64,000 bases of DNA, from NCBI GenBank assembly GCA_938022205.1, contig CALIEB010000014.1, positions 1-64,000 on the forward strand, in the 5' to 3' direction. The notes beneath the pieces are model-generated. The model had not been told where the DNA came from and made no database searches. It worked only from the letters and a program-made list of their open reading frames with translations. This document shows, one piece after another, positions 54,545 through 62,768 of this stretch (the stretch's first letter is position 1; every line of letters starts with the position of its first letter). The stretch comes from an uncultured Anaerolineae bacterium. Its GTDB lineage: Bacteria; Chloroflexota; Anaerolineae; Aggregatilineales; Phototrophicaceae. The position numbers and the translations under genes are program-made.

Positions 54545-55486
54545 TTGCTTGATGTTTCTATTCTCATCGTCAGCTGGAACGTGCGCGAGCTGCTGTGCGC
54601 CTGCCTTGACAGCATCCTTACCGCGCCCGTGACGCTCACGCCGCAGCAAGGTCTCCCACACGTCGAGATTATCGTGGTCGATTCTGCCAGCAGCGATGAC
54701 ACTGTCGCATATCTGACGACGCATTACCCACAGGTCAAAGTTTTAGCCCAACGCGAGAACGTAGGCTTCACGCGCGGCAACAACATTGCGCTCGCCAAAG
54801 CACGCGGGCGACATCTGCTGCTACTCAATCCCGACACGCTGGTGCTAGGCGATGCCATCGGCACAATGATGCGCTATCTCGACGACCACCCGCAAGTTGG
54901 CATCGTCGGACCACACACGCTCAACAGCGACGGCAGCACGCAGTCCACACGCCGACACTTCCCCAACAAGCGCATCGCCTTCTTCGAAAGCACGAGCTGG
55001 CAAGCGTTTGCGCCGCGCGCGTGGCTGGCAGACTATTACGTCAGCAGCGCGCCTGACACTGCCACGCTAGCGGTCGATTGGGTGCAGGGGTCGTGTTTGA
55101 TGGCACGCCGCGAGGTCTACGAGCAAATCGGTGCGCTCGACGAAGGCTATGTCATGTTCTTCGAGGAGATGGACTGGTGCAAGCGCGCCAAAGCAGCAGG
55201 CTGGCAAGTTCACTATCTTGGCAACGCGCAAATCATTCATCACGGCGGACAAAGCAGCGTGCAAATCGGCGCACAGAAGCACATTCACTTCCAACAAAGC
55301 AAGCTGCGCTACTTTCGCAAGCATCACGGCGCAGCATTCGCAGCAGTGCTGCGCGCCTTCCTGCTGGCGGATTACAGCGGGCAGCTGCTACTCGAAACAG
55401 CAAAAGGCATGCTGGGTCACAAGCGTGAACTGCGCCGCCAACGTGTGCAGGCTTATTGGCAAATTCTCAAGTCAGGACTACGCTAA
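54545..55486 (+). CDS. Family 2 glycosyltransferase (rhamnosyl-like)
   Basis: 313 residues. The only in-frame starts are TTG codons at 54536 and 54545; the second lies 9 nt after AGGAAGG and is preferred. V-S-I-L-I-V-S-W-N (about 3-11) and V-V-D-S-A-S-S-D (about 44-51) form the nucleotide-sugar site; N-P-D-T is the DxD-like motif (about 96-99). The W-V-Q-G-S-C-L-M (about 178) and E-E-M-D-W-C-K-R (about 203) motifs are as in dTDP/GDP-rhamnosyltransferase relatives. First gene of the polysaccharide operon. gmd and rmd 2 kb away could supply GDP-D-rhamnose. Confidence 0.85.
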   Translation: MLDVSILIVSWNVRELLCACLDSILTAPVTLTPQQGLPHVEIIVVDSASSDDTVAYLTTHYPQVKVLAQRENVGFTRGNNIALAKARGRHLLLLNPDTLVLGDAIGTMMRYLDDHPQVGIVGPHTLNSDGSTQSTRRHFPNKRIAFFESTSWQAFAPRAWLADYYVSSAPDTATLAVDWVQGSCLMARREVYEQIGALDEGYVMFFEEMDWCKRAKAAGWQVHYLGNAQIIHHGGQSSVQIGAQKHIHFQQSKLRYFRKHHGAAFAAVLRAFLLADYSGQLLLETAKGMLGHKRELRRQRVQAYWQILKSGLR

Positions 55487-55490
55487 ACTC

Positions 55491-57737
55491 ATGAAGGCGT
55501 TGTTTTCGCAAAGTCGGCGCGGTATCATCGCAGTTCTCTGCGCCTACGCGCTGCTGGTCAGCCTCTACATCGTTGTTGTGCCACTTTACGAAGCCTCCGA
55601 CGAGCTTTGGCACTACCCGATGGTGCAGTACATGGCAACGCACGGGCTGCGCCTGCCGCCGCAAGACCTCGACAGCTTAGGAGCATGGCGACAAGAAGGC
55701 AGCCAACCCCCGCTCTATTACATGCTAGCCGCGCTGCTCACGATGCCAATTGACACCAGTGACATGCCCGCCGTGCGTCGCGTCAACCCGCATGCGGACA
55801 TTGGCATCGTGCCGCCTGACGGCAATGTCAACATGATGACGCACAGCCACAACATCAACCCTCTGCGCGGCACAGCTCTCGCCAGCTACATAAGTCGCTT
55901 ATTTTCAGCAATCCTTGGCGGAGTAACCGTTTACGTGACCTACCGCACGGCGTGCTTGCTTTTCCCTGATGCACAGCACATCGCGCTAGCCGCTAGTGCG
56001 TTCAACGCTTTCTTGCCGATGTATCTGTTCATCAGCGCGTCGGTCAACAACGATAATCTGTCCAATTTGCTGAGCAACGCGCTGGTATGGGTGCTGTTGA
56101 GCGTGATGAGCGGCGCACTACGCTCGCACTGGCGCACCTACGCGCTGATGGGTGTGCTGGTCGGCGCGGGTATCCTTTCCAAACTCAGCATAGGCTTTCT
56201 CATTCCGCTGGTGGCAGCGGTGCTAGCATTCGTCAGCCTGCGCGCTCGCGATTGGCGACCGTTCGTTATTGGTGGCGTGGTTTCGGGCGCGCTGACAATT
56301 GCCATCGCCGGCTGGTGGTATTGGCACAACTGGCAAACCTATGGCGACCCAACAGGGTTAAACCGCTTTCTGGACATCGTCGGGCGACGACCTGTACCAG
56401 CCGACTGGGGGCAAATTTGGGCGGAGCGCGACAGCTTCTTGCAAGCCTTCTGGGGCTTCTTCGGCGGCATGAACGTGCCAATGCCCGCTGCAATCTACGC
56501 CACCCTCAACGCAGTGGGACTATATGCCGCTGTGAGCGCGCTGGTCTTCACGGCACTGCGGCTCGTACGCGGCACATGGCGCGGTATCCTGCGCGTGCAA
56601 GTGCTGTTTACGTGGCTTTGGATTGCCATTAGCCTGCTCGCTTACGCTCGCTGGACATCCGAAACCATCGCTTCACAAGGGCGTTTGATTTTCGGCGCGC
56701 TCTCGGTCATTGCCGTTTGGCTGATGTGGGGCATGGTGTGGTGGCTGCCGCGCCGCGCCCAAGCGCGTGTGCTAGCGGTGAGCATGGGCGCGTTGGGCAT
56801 GCTGGCAGCTGTCACGCCGCTGATAATCATTCGTCCCACCTATGTGCCGCCTGAGCCGCTGCCCGTCACACCCAGCATCGCCACGTTCAGCGCGCCCGAA
56901 GGCGGCAAACTGGGCATCATGCGCACAGAGCTGCTGACCCACGAAACCACCCCCGCCAGCTTTGTTCACCTCGTCCTAGATGTTGCCGTGCTAGAGCCGC
57001 TCGCACGCGACTGGAGCTTGTTCGTGCATTTGGTCGACCCTAACGGCGTGATTATCAGCCAGCGCGACCTCTACCCAGCAGGCGGCTTGTTCGCCACCAG
57101 TGACCTCGTCGCGGGGCGCGCGTGGCGCAATCCCATCGCCGTGTATGTGCCTGCCAGTGCCTACACGCCGCTCACCTTAGACGTTGTCGTCGGCTGGTAT
57201 CACCTTCCCAGCGGCGAACGCTTACGCCATGATGCGGGCGATACCTTACACGTCGGGCAGGTCACGCTTATGCCACGTCCTAATAAACACAACTTGCCCA
57301 ACCCGCAGACACTCACGTTTGGTGGGCAAATCGCGCTCTTAGGCTACACCCTTTCGACACTCAGCCCACAAGCAGGCAACACCGTCGAACTCACGCTCTA
57401 TTGGCAAGCGGTACGCCCACTAGACAAAGACTACACGGTGTTCGCACAACTGCTTGACCCCTCTACCGCCACGCAGTACGCCAGCTCCAACGCGATGCCC
57501 GCCGCGTGGACGCGCCCAACCAGCACATGGCAGCTTGGCGAAATTGTCGAGGACACGCACACGCTCATCGTCGCCGCCGACACGCCGCCCGCGCTATACG
57601 AACTTGTTATCGGCTTATACACTCGTGACGAAAGCGGGCGATTTTTGCGGCTTCGCGTGGACGGCAGCAGCGAAAACGCTGTTTTCTTGTCGCGTTTGCG
57701 CGTACATCCGCAACAAGAGGAGGAAAATGTTCCGTGA
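55491..57737 (+). CDS. GT-C glycosyltransferase with C-terminal beta-sandwich domain
   Basis: 748 residues from the ATG at 55491; a longer frame reaches 55131 but runs over the previous gene. About eleven membrane segments up to residue ~445, with E-A-S-D-E-L-W-H-Y (about 34-42) as the first-loop acidic motif and Q-P-P-L-Y-Y (about 72) as the second. Residues 470-740 are extracytoplasmic and contain two similar beta-rich units (each with W-S-L-F-V-H-L-V-D or Y-T-V-F-A-Q-L-L-D and Y-x-L-x-V-x-x-Y/L). It probably transfers a lipid-linked sugar; acceptor unknown. The stop overlaps the next GTG by 4 nt. Confidence 0.85.
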   Translation: MKALFSQSRRGIIAVLCAYALLVSLYIVVVPLYEASDELWHYPMVQYMATHGLRLPPQDLDSLGAWRQEGSQPPLYYMLAALLTMPIDTSDMPAVRRVNPHADIGIVPPDGNVNMMTHSHNINPLRGTALASYISRLFSAILGGVTVYVTYRTACLLFPDAQHIALAASAFNAFLPMYLFISASVNNDNLSNLLSNALVWVLLSVMSGALRSHWRTYALMGVLVGAGILSKLSIGFLIPLVAAVLAFVSLRARDWRPFVIGGVVSGALTIAIAGWWYWHNWQTYGDPTGLNRFLDIVGRRPVPADWGQIWAERDSFLQAFWGFFGGMNVPMPAAIYATLNAVGLYAAVSALVFTALRLVRGTWRGILRVQVLFTWLWIAISLLAYARWTSETIASQGRLIFGALSVIAVWLMWGMVWWLPRRAQARVLAVSMGALGMLAAVTPLIIIRPTYVPPEPLPVTPSIATFSAPEGGKLGIMRTELLTHETTPASFVHLVLDVAVLEPLARDWSLFVHLVDPNGVIISQRDLYPAGGLFATSDLVAGRAWRNPIAVYVPASAYTPLTLDVVVGWYHLPSGERLRHDAGDTLHVGQVTLMPRPNKHNLPNPQTLTFGGQIALLGYTLSTLSPQAGNTVELTLYWQAVRPLDKDYTVFAQLLDPSTATQYASSNAMPAAWTRPTSTWQLGEIVEDTHTLIVAADTPPALYELVIGLYTRDESGRFLRLRVDGSSENAVFLSRLRVHPQQEEENVP

Positions 57738-59977
57738 GTTATTTCAAGCAATGGCGCAAAGACCTCATCGCCATCGGTGTGCTATGCGTGCTTTGGCTAG
57801 TATTTTTTGGACACATGCTCACGCCCAACTTTAACGAACGTTCGAGCTTCAAGCAGGGTGACTTTTCAGGGCAGTTTGTGGCGTTCGGCGCGTATCAGTA
57901 CGCGCGCTGGGTACAAGGCGAAGTGCCACTCTGGAATCCCTACAACAACAGCGGCATGCCCTTCATCGCTGACCCGCAAGCCGCTGTGTTCTATCCGCCG
58001 CGCTTGCTGACGATTGCGCTAGCTTCGCTTAGCGGCGGCTGGAGCTATCGCACGCTAGAGTTGGAGGCAATGCTGCACGTGCTGGCGTTCTCGCTGGCGT
58101 TCTACGCCATGCTGCGCGCCATGACGGCGCATTACAAAGGGGCAAGCGAGGTTAGCAGCGCAATAGGCGCGGTCATCGCCGCTTACAGCGGCTGGACGAG
58201 CGGATACCCCCCGCTGCAGCTGGCAATACTCGAAGCTGCGGCATGGTCGCCACTGGTCATCATGGGCGTGTACCTTACCACACGCAGCGCAGCTCTGCGT
58301 TGGGGATGGTTGTATTTCGCGGGCATGATGCTAGGTTGTTCATGGCTAGCTGGACACCCGCAAACAAGCTGGTTTATCACCTATCTTGCCGTTGCTTACT
58401 TTAGCTTTCGCGGCTGGCGCGCGCGCGCCACATGGACAAGGGGTGCGCTGGCGTTAGGCATGTTTGGTGCCGTGACGTTAGGCGCGACAGCTGTCACACT
58501 GCTGCCCGGCTTGGAGTATTTGCCGCAAACCGGACGCGCCGAGCTGCTCACATTCGCCGACAAAGCGGGCGGTTTTCCCCTACACGACGTTGTGCAGTTT
58601 TGGCTGCCCTACACAACCACCGTGTTTGCGCCGCTCTACGTTGGACTTGGTGCCGTCATGCTCATTAGCTTTCACAATGGTGAAAGTATCAGAAAAGACA
58701 ACAATTATTTTTGGATGGTCGTAGGGATCGTTGCGCTGCTACTGAGCTTTGGCGGTAACACCCCTGTTTATTCCGTGCTGTATCATGTCCTGCCGGGCTT
58801 GAGCTACTTTCGCGGACAAGAGCGCGCGGCGTTTGTCGTTATGTTCAGCATGGCTACGCTTGTAAGCCACACCCTTTGTTATTGGCATCATCATAACAAG
58901 TTAGACACAAGCTGCTTAAGTCTTATAGTCAGCCTGCTGGTAGTACTGCTAGGGTTTACAAGCGGTATCCTATGGGTAGTTGGCTTGATTGAAGCGCAGC
59001 TAGCTACTGTGTTGCTGACTGTCTTCATCTTCGCAATCGGATACCTCGTCAACTTGTTTTATAACCAAAAACACTACGTAATGCTCAATTCACTTTTCTG
59101 GTTTGGCGGTTTAATTACTTTGGAGTTATTTACCTTCAACAGGCAGCTTGAAGCCGTATATGACCCCTTCCCTGCCGAAAAGCAGCCTGCGCCTTATGCC
59201 CAAGACCTGCTCGACATCGTGCGCGCAGATAACAACCAACCCTTCCGCGTCGACGGCTTTCGCGGCTTGCGCGACAACTACGGCAGCCAGCTTGAAATAA
59301 TGGACATGCGCGGCATCAGCCCGCTGTTCTTAACCAGCGCACAAAAGCTCATCTACCAACATTACATCAACAACCCGCGCGCTTGGGAAGTTTTCGCCGT
59401 GCGCTACGTGTTGAGCGAGCGCGAGCAGTACATCACCACCACCACTGAACGCCTCGCAGCTAGCGAAGACCGCGACGGTGTGGTCTACTTGCACAAGCTG
59501 GTTGACCCACGTCCTTACGCGCATTTTGTCTACGCGGCAGATGTCGTCGACAGCGACGAGTTCGCGCTTGCGCTGCTCAATGACCCCAACTATCGTCCGC
59601 GTGACAAGGTGATTCTGCAGCAGCAGCCCACGCTCACCCTGCCTGAAGCGGCACCAGAAGGCGCACGCGCCGAGTTCGTGAGCTACGCGCCTGAGAAGCT
59701 CGTGCTGTCGCTAGAAACGCCGGAAAACGGCATCTTGACGCTGGCACACGTCGACTACATTGGCTGGCAAGCGCGCTTAGACGGCGCAAACATTCCCATC
59801 CTGCGCGCCTACGGCGTGACGATGGCGTTGGAAATTCCCGCCGGCAGCCACACGCTGGAGCTGGTTTACGACCCGCTCAGCTACCAAGTCGGCTTAGGGC
59901 TAAGCCTCATCACGTGGGCAGGCGCGGGTATATGGCTAGTTTACGCGCTGTGGCGCAGAAGGACAAAACAAGTATGA
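57734..59977 (+). CDS. YfhO-family polytopic membrane protein
   Basis: 747 residues from a GTG at 57734 (GTGA overlap with the preceding stop). About twelve membrane segments, with the first extracytoplasmic loop G-D-F-S-G-Q-F (about 43) and P-Y-N-N-S-G-M-P-F-I-A-D-P-Q (about 72-85) typical of YfhO, a GT-C-like family linked to lipoteichoic acid or glycan glycosylation. The C-terminal ~200 residues are extracytoplasmic, ending with a final membrane helix. Between about 58670 and 59170 the base composition turns AT-richer than the rest of the operon. Next gene overlaps by 4 nt. Confidence 0.83.
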   Translation: MSYFKQWRKDLIAIGVLCVLWLVFFGHMLTPNFNERSSFKQGDFSGQFVAFGAYQYARWVQGEVPLWNPYNNSGMPFIADPQAAVFYPPRLLTIALASLSGGWSYRTLELEAMLHVLAFSLAFYAMLRAMTAHYKGASEVSSAIGAVIAAYSGWTSGYPPLQLAILEAAAWSPLVIMGVYLTTRSAALRWGWLYFAGMMLGCSWLAGHPQTSWFITYLAVAYFSFRGWRARATWTRGALALGMFGAVTLGATAVTLLPGLEYLPQTGRAELLTFADKAGGFPLHDVVQFWLPYTTTVFAPLYVGLGAVMLISFHNGESIRKDNNYFWMVVGIVALLLSFGGNTPVYSVLYHVLPGLSYFRGQERAAFVVMFSMATLVSHTLCYWHHHNKLDTSCLSLIVSLLVVLLGFTSGILWVVGLIEAQLATVLLTVFIFAIGYLVNLFYNQKHYVMLNSLFWFGGLITLELFTFNRQLEAVYDPFPAEKQPAPYAQDLLDIVRADNNQPFRVDGFRGLRDNYGSQLEIMDMRGISPLFLTSAQKLIYQHYINNPRAWEVFAVRYVLSEREQYITTTTERLAASEDRDGVVYLHKLVDPRPYAHFVYAADVVDSDEFALALLNDPNYRPRDKVILQQQPTLTLPEAAPEGARAEFVSYAPEKLVLSLETPENGILTLAHVDYIGWQARLDGANIPILRAYGVTMALEIPAGSHTLELVYDPLSYQVGLGLSLITWAGAGIWLVYALWRRRTKQV

Positions 59978-61437
59978 CCGCAACTCAAGCTGTTCAAAAC
60001 TGGTTTGCACGCCAAAACCCGCGCCGCGTTGCGGTCGTTGTCGGCTTGCTGATGGGCGTTGCGGCGGGCTTGGTGGGCTTGCTAGCCGTTGTCGTCAGTC
60101 CGATTGCCGCGCTGGCAGCGGTGCTGGGCATCGTCGCCGGTCTCATCGTGCTGGCAGACATTCAGCTCGCGCTTTACGCCATGATTGCCGTGCTGATGCT
60201 GCTGCCCTTTGGCACACTGCCGTTTCGCATTGGCATCACCCCCACGTTCTTAGATTTGACAATGGGCGCGTTCGTTGCAGTCTACGCCGCCGAGTGGATG
60301 ACCGGGCAGCGGCGCGGCTTGCAGCTCACGCCCGTCCACGCGCTGATAACATTATACGTCATGTGGCTGGTGTTCGCCTTTTTGCTAGGCTTGCAGTACG
60401 GCATGCCTACGTCTACCACGCTGCGCCAGTTCACCGAGACTTTGCTAAGCATTGGCTTGGTGTTTATCTTGGTCGATTTTCTGCGCAAACCGTTGCTGCT
60501 GCGACGCGTCGTGCTAGTGATTGCGGCGTTTTTAGCACTGCAAGCGTTGCTCGCCATAACGCTCTACGCGCTGCCGGATAGACTGGCGGAAAGCCTGCTG
60601 CTGCGGCTAGCGCGCATCGGTTATCCCGACGGCGGTGTCATTCGTTATATTGAGTCCAATCCCGCGCTGGGCGAGCGTGCTATCGGCACGTGGGTCGACC
60701 CGAACACGTTGGGCGGGCTGCTGACTGTAGGCGCAGCCATGCTCACGCCACAGCTGTTCGCCGCCCGCCCGCTCATCCGCCACCGCTGGCTAACATGGAG
60801 CGCGTTTGGCTTGACCGCACTCGCGCTCTTTCTCACGTCGTCGCGCGCGTCATTCCTCGCGCTGGCGGTGGGTTTGTTCTGCATCGTGCTGTTGCGCTAT
60901 CGACAGTATTTGCCGCTGCTGATAGTAGGTGGGCTGGCATTTGTCAGCTTACCACAGACGCAACGCTACATCGGGCGCGTGTTCGAGGCATTTCAGGGCG
61001 CAGACCTCGCCACACAAATGCGCATTGGCGAGTGGACAGATGCCCTTGAACTTATTCAACGCTACCCCATCGCGGGCATCGGCTTTACTGGCACGCCTTT
61101 CCGCAACCTCTACACCGACGTTGCCAACATGTATCTCATCATGGCAAACCAAATCGGCTTGGTAGGTGTAGCATTCTTCTTGCTGGCTATGGCAGGTGTG
61201 TTCGTCTATGCATGGCGAGCATGGCAGCTAGCGCGCGCCAACCCCGAGCTTGAAGCCATCCATCTCGGCTTTCACATCGCGCTGCTGGTCGCGCTACTCA
61301 ACGCTGTTGCCGATTTGTACTTCTTCCGTCTCGACTTCCACGCCTCCATTACGTGGTTTTGGCTGGTGGTTGCGCTCGCGCTCGCCAGCTCGCGCCTCAT
61401 CCTGCGCGGCGACTCGCCCCTTTCCAATGCAGGATGA
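59974..61437 (+). CDS. O-antigen ligase-like polysaccharide polymerase/ligase (Wzy_C family)
   Basis: 487 residues from the ATG at 59974. About twelve membrane segments. The long extracytoplasmic loop contains the sequence G-I-G-F-T-G-T-P-F-R-N near 370-380 and the helix-end H-x-x-Y-type Y-L-I-M-A-N-Q-I-G-L-V (about 388), typical of O-antigen ligase/polymerase proteins. G-T-W-V-D-P-N-T-L-G-G (about 239) occurs near the usual catalytic region. It would ligate or polymerise glycan repeat units. It closes the four-gene operon, whose gene starts overlap or lie within 4 nt. Confidence 0.85.
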   Translation: MTATQAVQNWFARQNPRRVAVVVGLLMGVAAGLVGLLAVVVSPIAALAAVLGIVAGLIVLADIQLALYAMIAVLMLLPFGTLPFRIGITPTFLDLTMGAFVAVYAAEWMTGQRRGLQLTPVHALITLYVMWLVFAFLLGLQYGMPTSTTLRQFTETLLSIGLVFILVDFLRKPLLLRRVVLVIAAFLALQALLAITLYALPDRLAESLLLRLARIGYPDGGVIRYIESNPALGERAIGTWVDPNTLGGLLTVGAAMLTPQLFAARPLIRHRWLTWSAFGLTALALFLTSSRASFLALAVGLFCIVLLRYRQYLPLLIVGGLAFVSLPQTQRYIGRVFEAFQGADLATQMRIGEWTDALELIQRYPIAGIGFTGTPFRNLYTDVANMYLIMANQIGLVGVAFFLLAMAGVFVYAWRAWQLARANPELEAIHLGFHIALLVALLNAVADLYFFRLDFHASITWFWLVVALALASSRLILRGDSPLSNAG

Positions 61438-61443
61438 CTTTGC

Positions 61444-61449
61444 TATACT
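61444..61449 (+). promoter_or_regulatory. Extended -10 promoter of rpsF-ssb-rpsR
   Basis: TGC-TATACT, about 95 nt before rpsF, directly after the O-antigen ligase gene. The distance leaves room for a structured leader. Confidence 0.5.
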
Positions 61450-61472
61450 GTGCGGGCTTTATTTTTCAGCAG

Positions 61473-61526
61473 CTTTCCGCTCCACAACGTAGCCGCACGG
61501 CGAAGGTGGGGCATACCCGGGGAAAG
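61473..61526 (+). promoter_or_regulatory. Candidate S6:S18 autoregulatory leader
   Basis: CTTTCC (61473-61478) pairs with GGAAAG (61521-61526), with an inner GCC/GGC stem near 61492-61501 and CCG bases next to the outer stem. In many bacteria a CCG bulge plus hairpin before rpsF binds the S6:S18 dimer. This match is by eye and approximate. Confidence 0.35.
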
Positions 61527-61544
61527 GAGATCATTACATACCCC

Positions 61545-61910
61545 ATGAAACGTCCATACGAAGTTGCCGTTGTGATTCGTATCCTCTCTAACGACGAGGA
61601 AACCCAGCAAGCCATCGACCAAATCGTGGCATGGATTGAACAGCCCGACAACGACGGTGAACCTCAGGGCAAGGTTACCAAAATCGACCGCACGACACTC
61701 GGTCGCCGCAAGCTGGCCTACGAAATCGACGGTCAGCGCGATGGCTACTACGTGCTGTTCTATGCAGACATCGAGCCTACCCACGTTCAGGAGCTAGAAC
61801 TCAACCTCAAGCTCGCCACAACCGTGCTGCGTCACCTGATTGTGCGCAACGAAGAGCTTGAGAAAGCCGAGCGCAAAGCCAAAAACAGCCCAGCCCCCGC
61901 AACAGAATAA
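61545..61910 (+). CDS. rpsF: Ribosomal protein bS6
   Basis: 121 residues from the ATG at 61545. It binds the platform of the 30S subunit with bS18. The ferredoxin-like fold opens with M-K-R-P-Y-E-V-A-V-V-I-R and has R-R-K-L-A-Y-E-I-D-G-Q (about 52-62) and Y-Y-V-L-F-Y-A-D. The acidic tail is short. GGAAAGGAG lies unusually far upstream (16 nt), so the true start may differ. First gene of rpsF-ssb-rpsR. Confidence 0.94.
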   Translation: MKRPYEVAVVIRILSNDEETQQAIDQIVAWIEQPDNDGEPQGKVTKIDRTTLGRRKLAYEIDGQRDGYYVLFYADIEPTHVQELELNLKLATTVLRHLIVRNEELEKAERKAKNSPAPATE

Positions 61911-61987
61911 GGGCATTGCGTCCGTCCGTCGTGTTGTATAATGATGACGACTTGTGACGCTTAAAGCCTAGTAGGGGGATTGTTATC

Positions 61988-62392
61988 ATGGCACGCGGAT
62001 TGAACAAAGTGTTGATTATTGGGCATGTCGGGCGCGACCCTGAGATGCGCTATACACCCAGCGGCAGACCGGTGACCAGCTTCAGCGTCGCCACGAGCCG
62101 CTCATGGACATCGGGCGAAGGTGAACGCCACGAAGAAACCGAGTGGTTCAACATCGTGGCCTGGGGTAACCTTGCGGAAATTTGCAAGTCACACCTCGCC
62201 AAAGGACAGCAAGTTTACATTGAGGGGCGTTTGCAAACGCGCAGCTGGGAAGATGAAAGCGGCAAGAAGCACTTCCGCACTGAAGTCGTCGCCAACGAGA
62301 TGATTATCTTGGGCGACCGCCATCACGACAGCCAAGCCCACAGCAGCGGCGAGCCAAACCCCGAAGACGACACAGACAATTACGCCTTTTAG
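61988..62392 (+). CDS. ssb: Single-stranded DNA-binding protein
   Basis: 134 residues. OB fold with [14 protein letters not shown] (about 6-19), [12 protein letters not shown] (about 53-64) and [11 protein letters not shown] (about 75-85). The acidic tail ends D-D-T-D-N-Y-A-F instead of the common D-D-D-I-P-F, although the last residue is still Phe, which normally contacts partner proteins. TATAAT upstream at 61937-61942 may add a second promoter. Confidence 0.94.
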   Translation: MARGLNKVLIIGHVGRDPEMRYTPSGRPVTSFSVATSRSWTSGEGERHEETEWFNIVAWGNLAEICKSHLAKGQQVYIEGRLQTRSWEDESGKKHFRTEVVANEMIILGDRHHDSQAHSSGEPNPEDDTDNYAF

Positions 62393-62430
62393 CTGGCAAC
62401 CTAGCTAACCTTAGAAATGGAGACAACACA

Positions 62431-62709
62431 GTGAGCGATTATAACGAACGTGACAACGAAGAGCGTGGCGGCTATCGCGCGCGGCGTGCTGACCGTGAAC
62501 GCACACCACGCGGGCGCACCCACTGCCCCGAAGGCAAGTGCTTTGATTACAAAGACGTGGAAACACTCAAACGTTTCATTGGCGAAACCGGCAAAATTAA
62601 GCCACGTCGCCAAACGGGCAACTGCGCCCGCTGCCAGCGCGAGCTTGCCCGCGAAATCAAGCGAGCGCGCCATTTGGCACTGCTGCCCTACGTTGATGTG
62701 ACAGACTAG
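62431..62709 (+). CDS. rpsR: Ribosomal protein bS18, zinc-type
   Basis: 92 residues from a GTG at 62431. The conserved core is [13 protein letters not shown] (about 37-49) followed by [10 protein letters not shown]. Four Cys (C-P-E-G-K-C near 32-37 and C-A-R-C near 64-67) make a zinc site, i.e. the C-plus form; paralogues in some bacteria lack it. A charged N-terminal extension of about 30 residues precedes the core. Confidence 0.95.
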   Translation: MSDYNERDNEERGGYRARRADRERTPRGRTHCPEGKCFDYKDVETLKRFIGETGKIKPRRQTGNCARCQRELAREIKRARHLALLPYVDVTD

Positions 62710-62718
62710 CCGACCTGT

Positions 62719-62751
62719 GGCGGGGGCCGCGGATGCTGCGCCCCTGCCGCC
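62719..62751 (+). other. GC-rich hairpin between rpsR and the isomerase
   Basis: GGCGG and GGGC pair with GCCC and CCGCC, leaving a short loop and a small bulge, in the 60-nt gap after rpsR. No T-tract follows, so attenuation or mRNA stability is more likely than termination. Confidence 0.45.
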
Positions 62752-62768
62752 TCACAAGGAGTTTTTGC

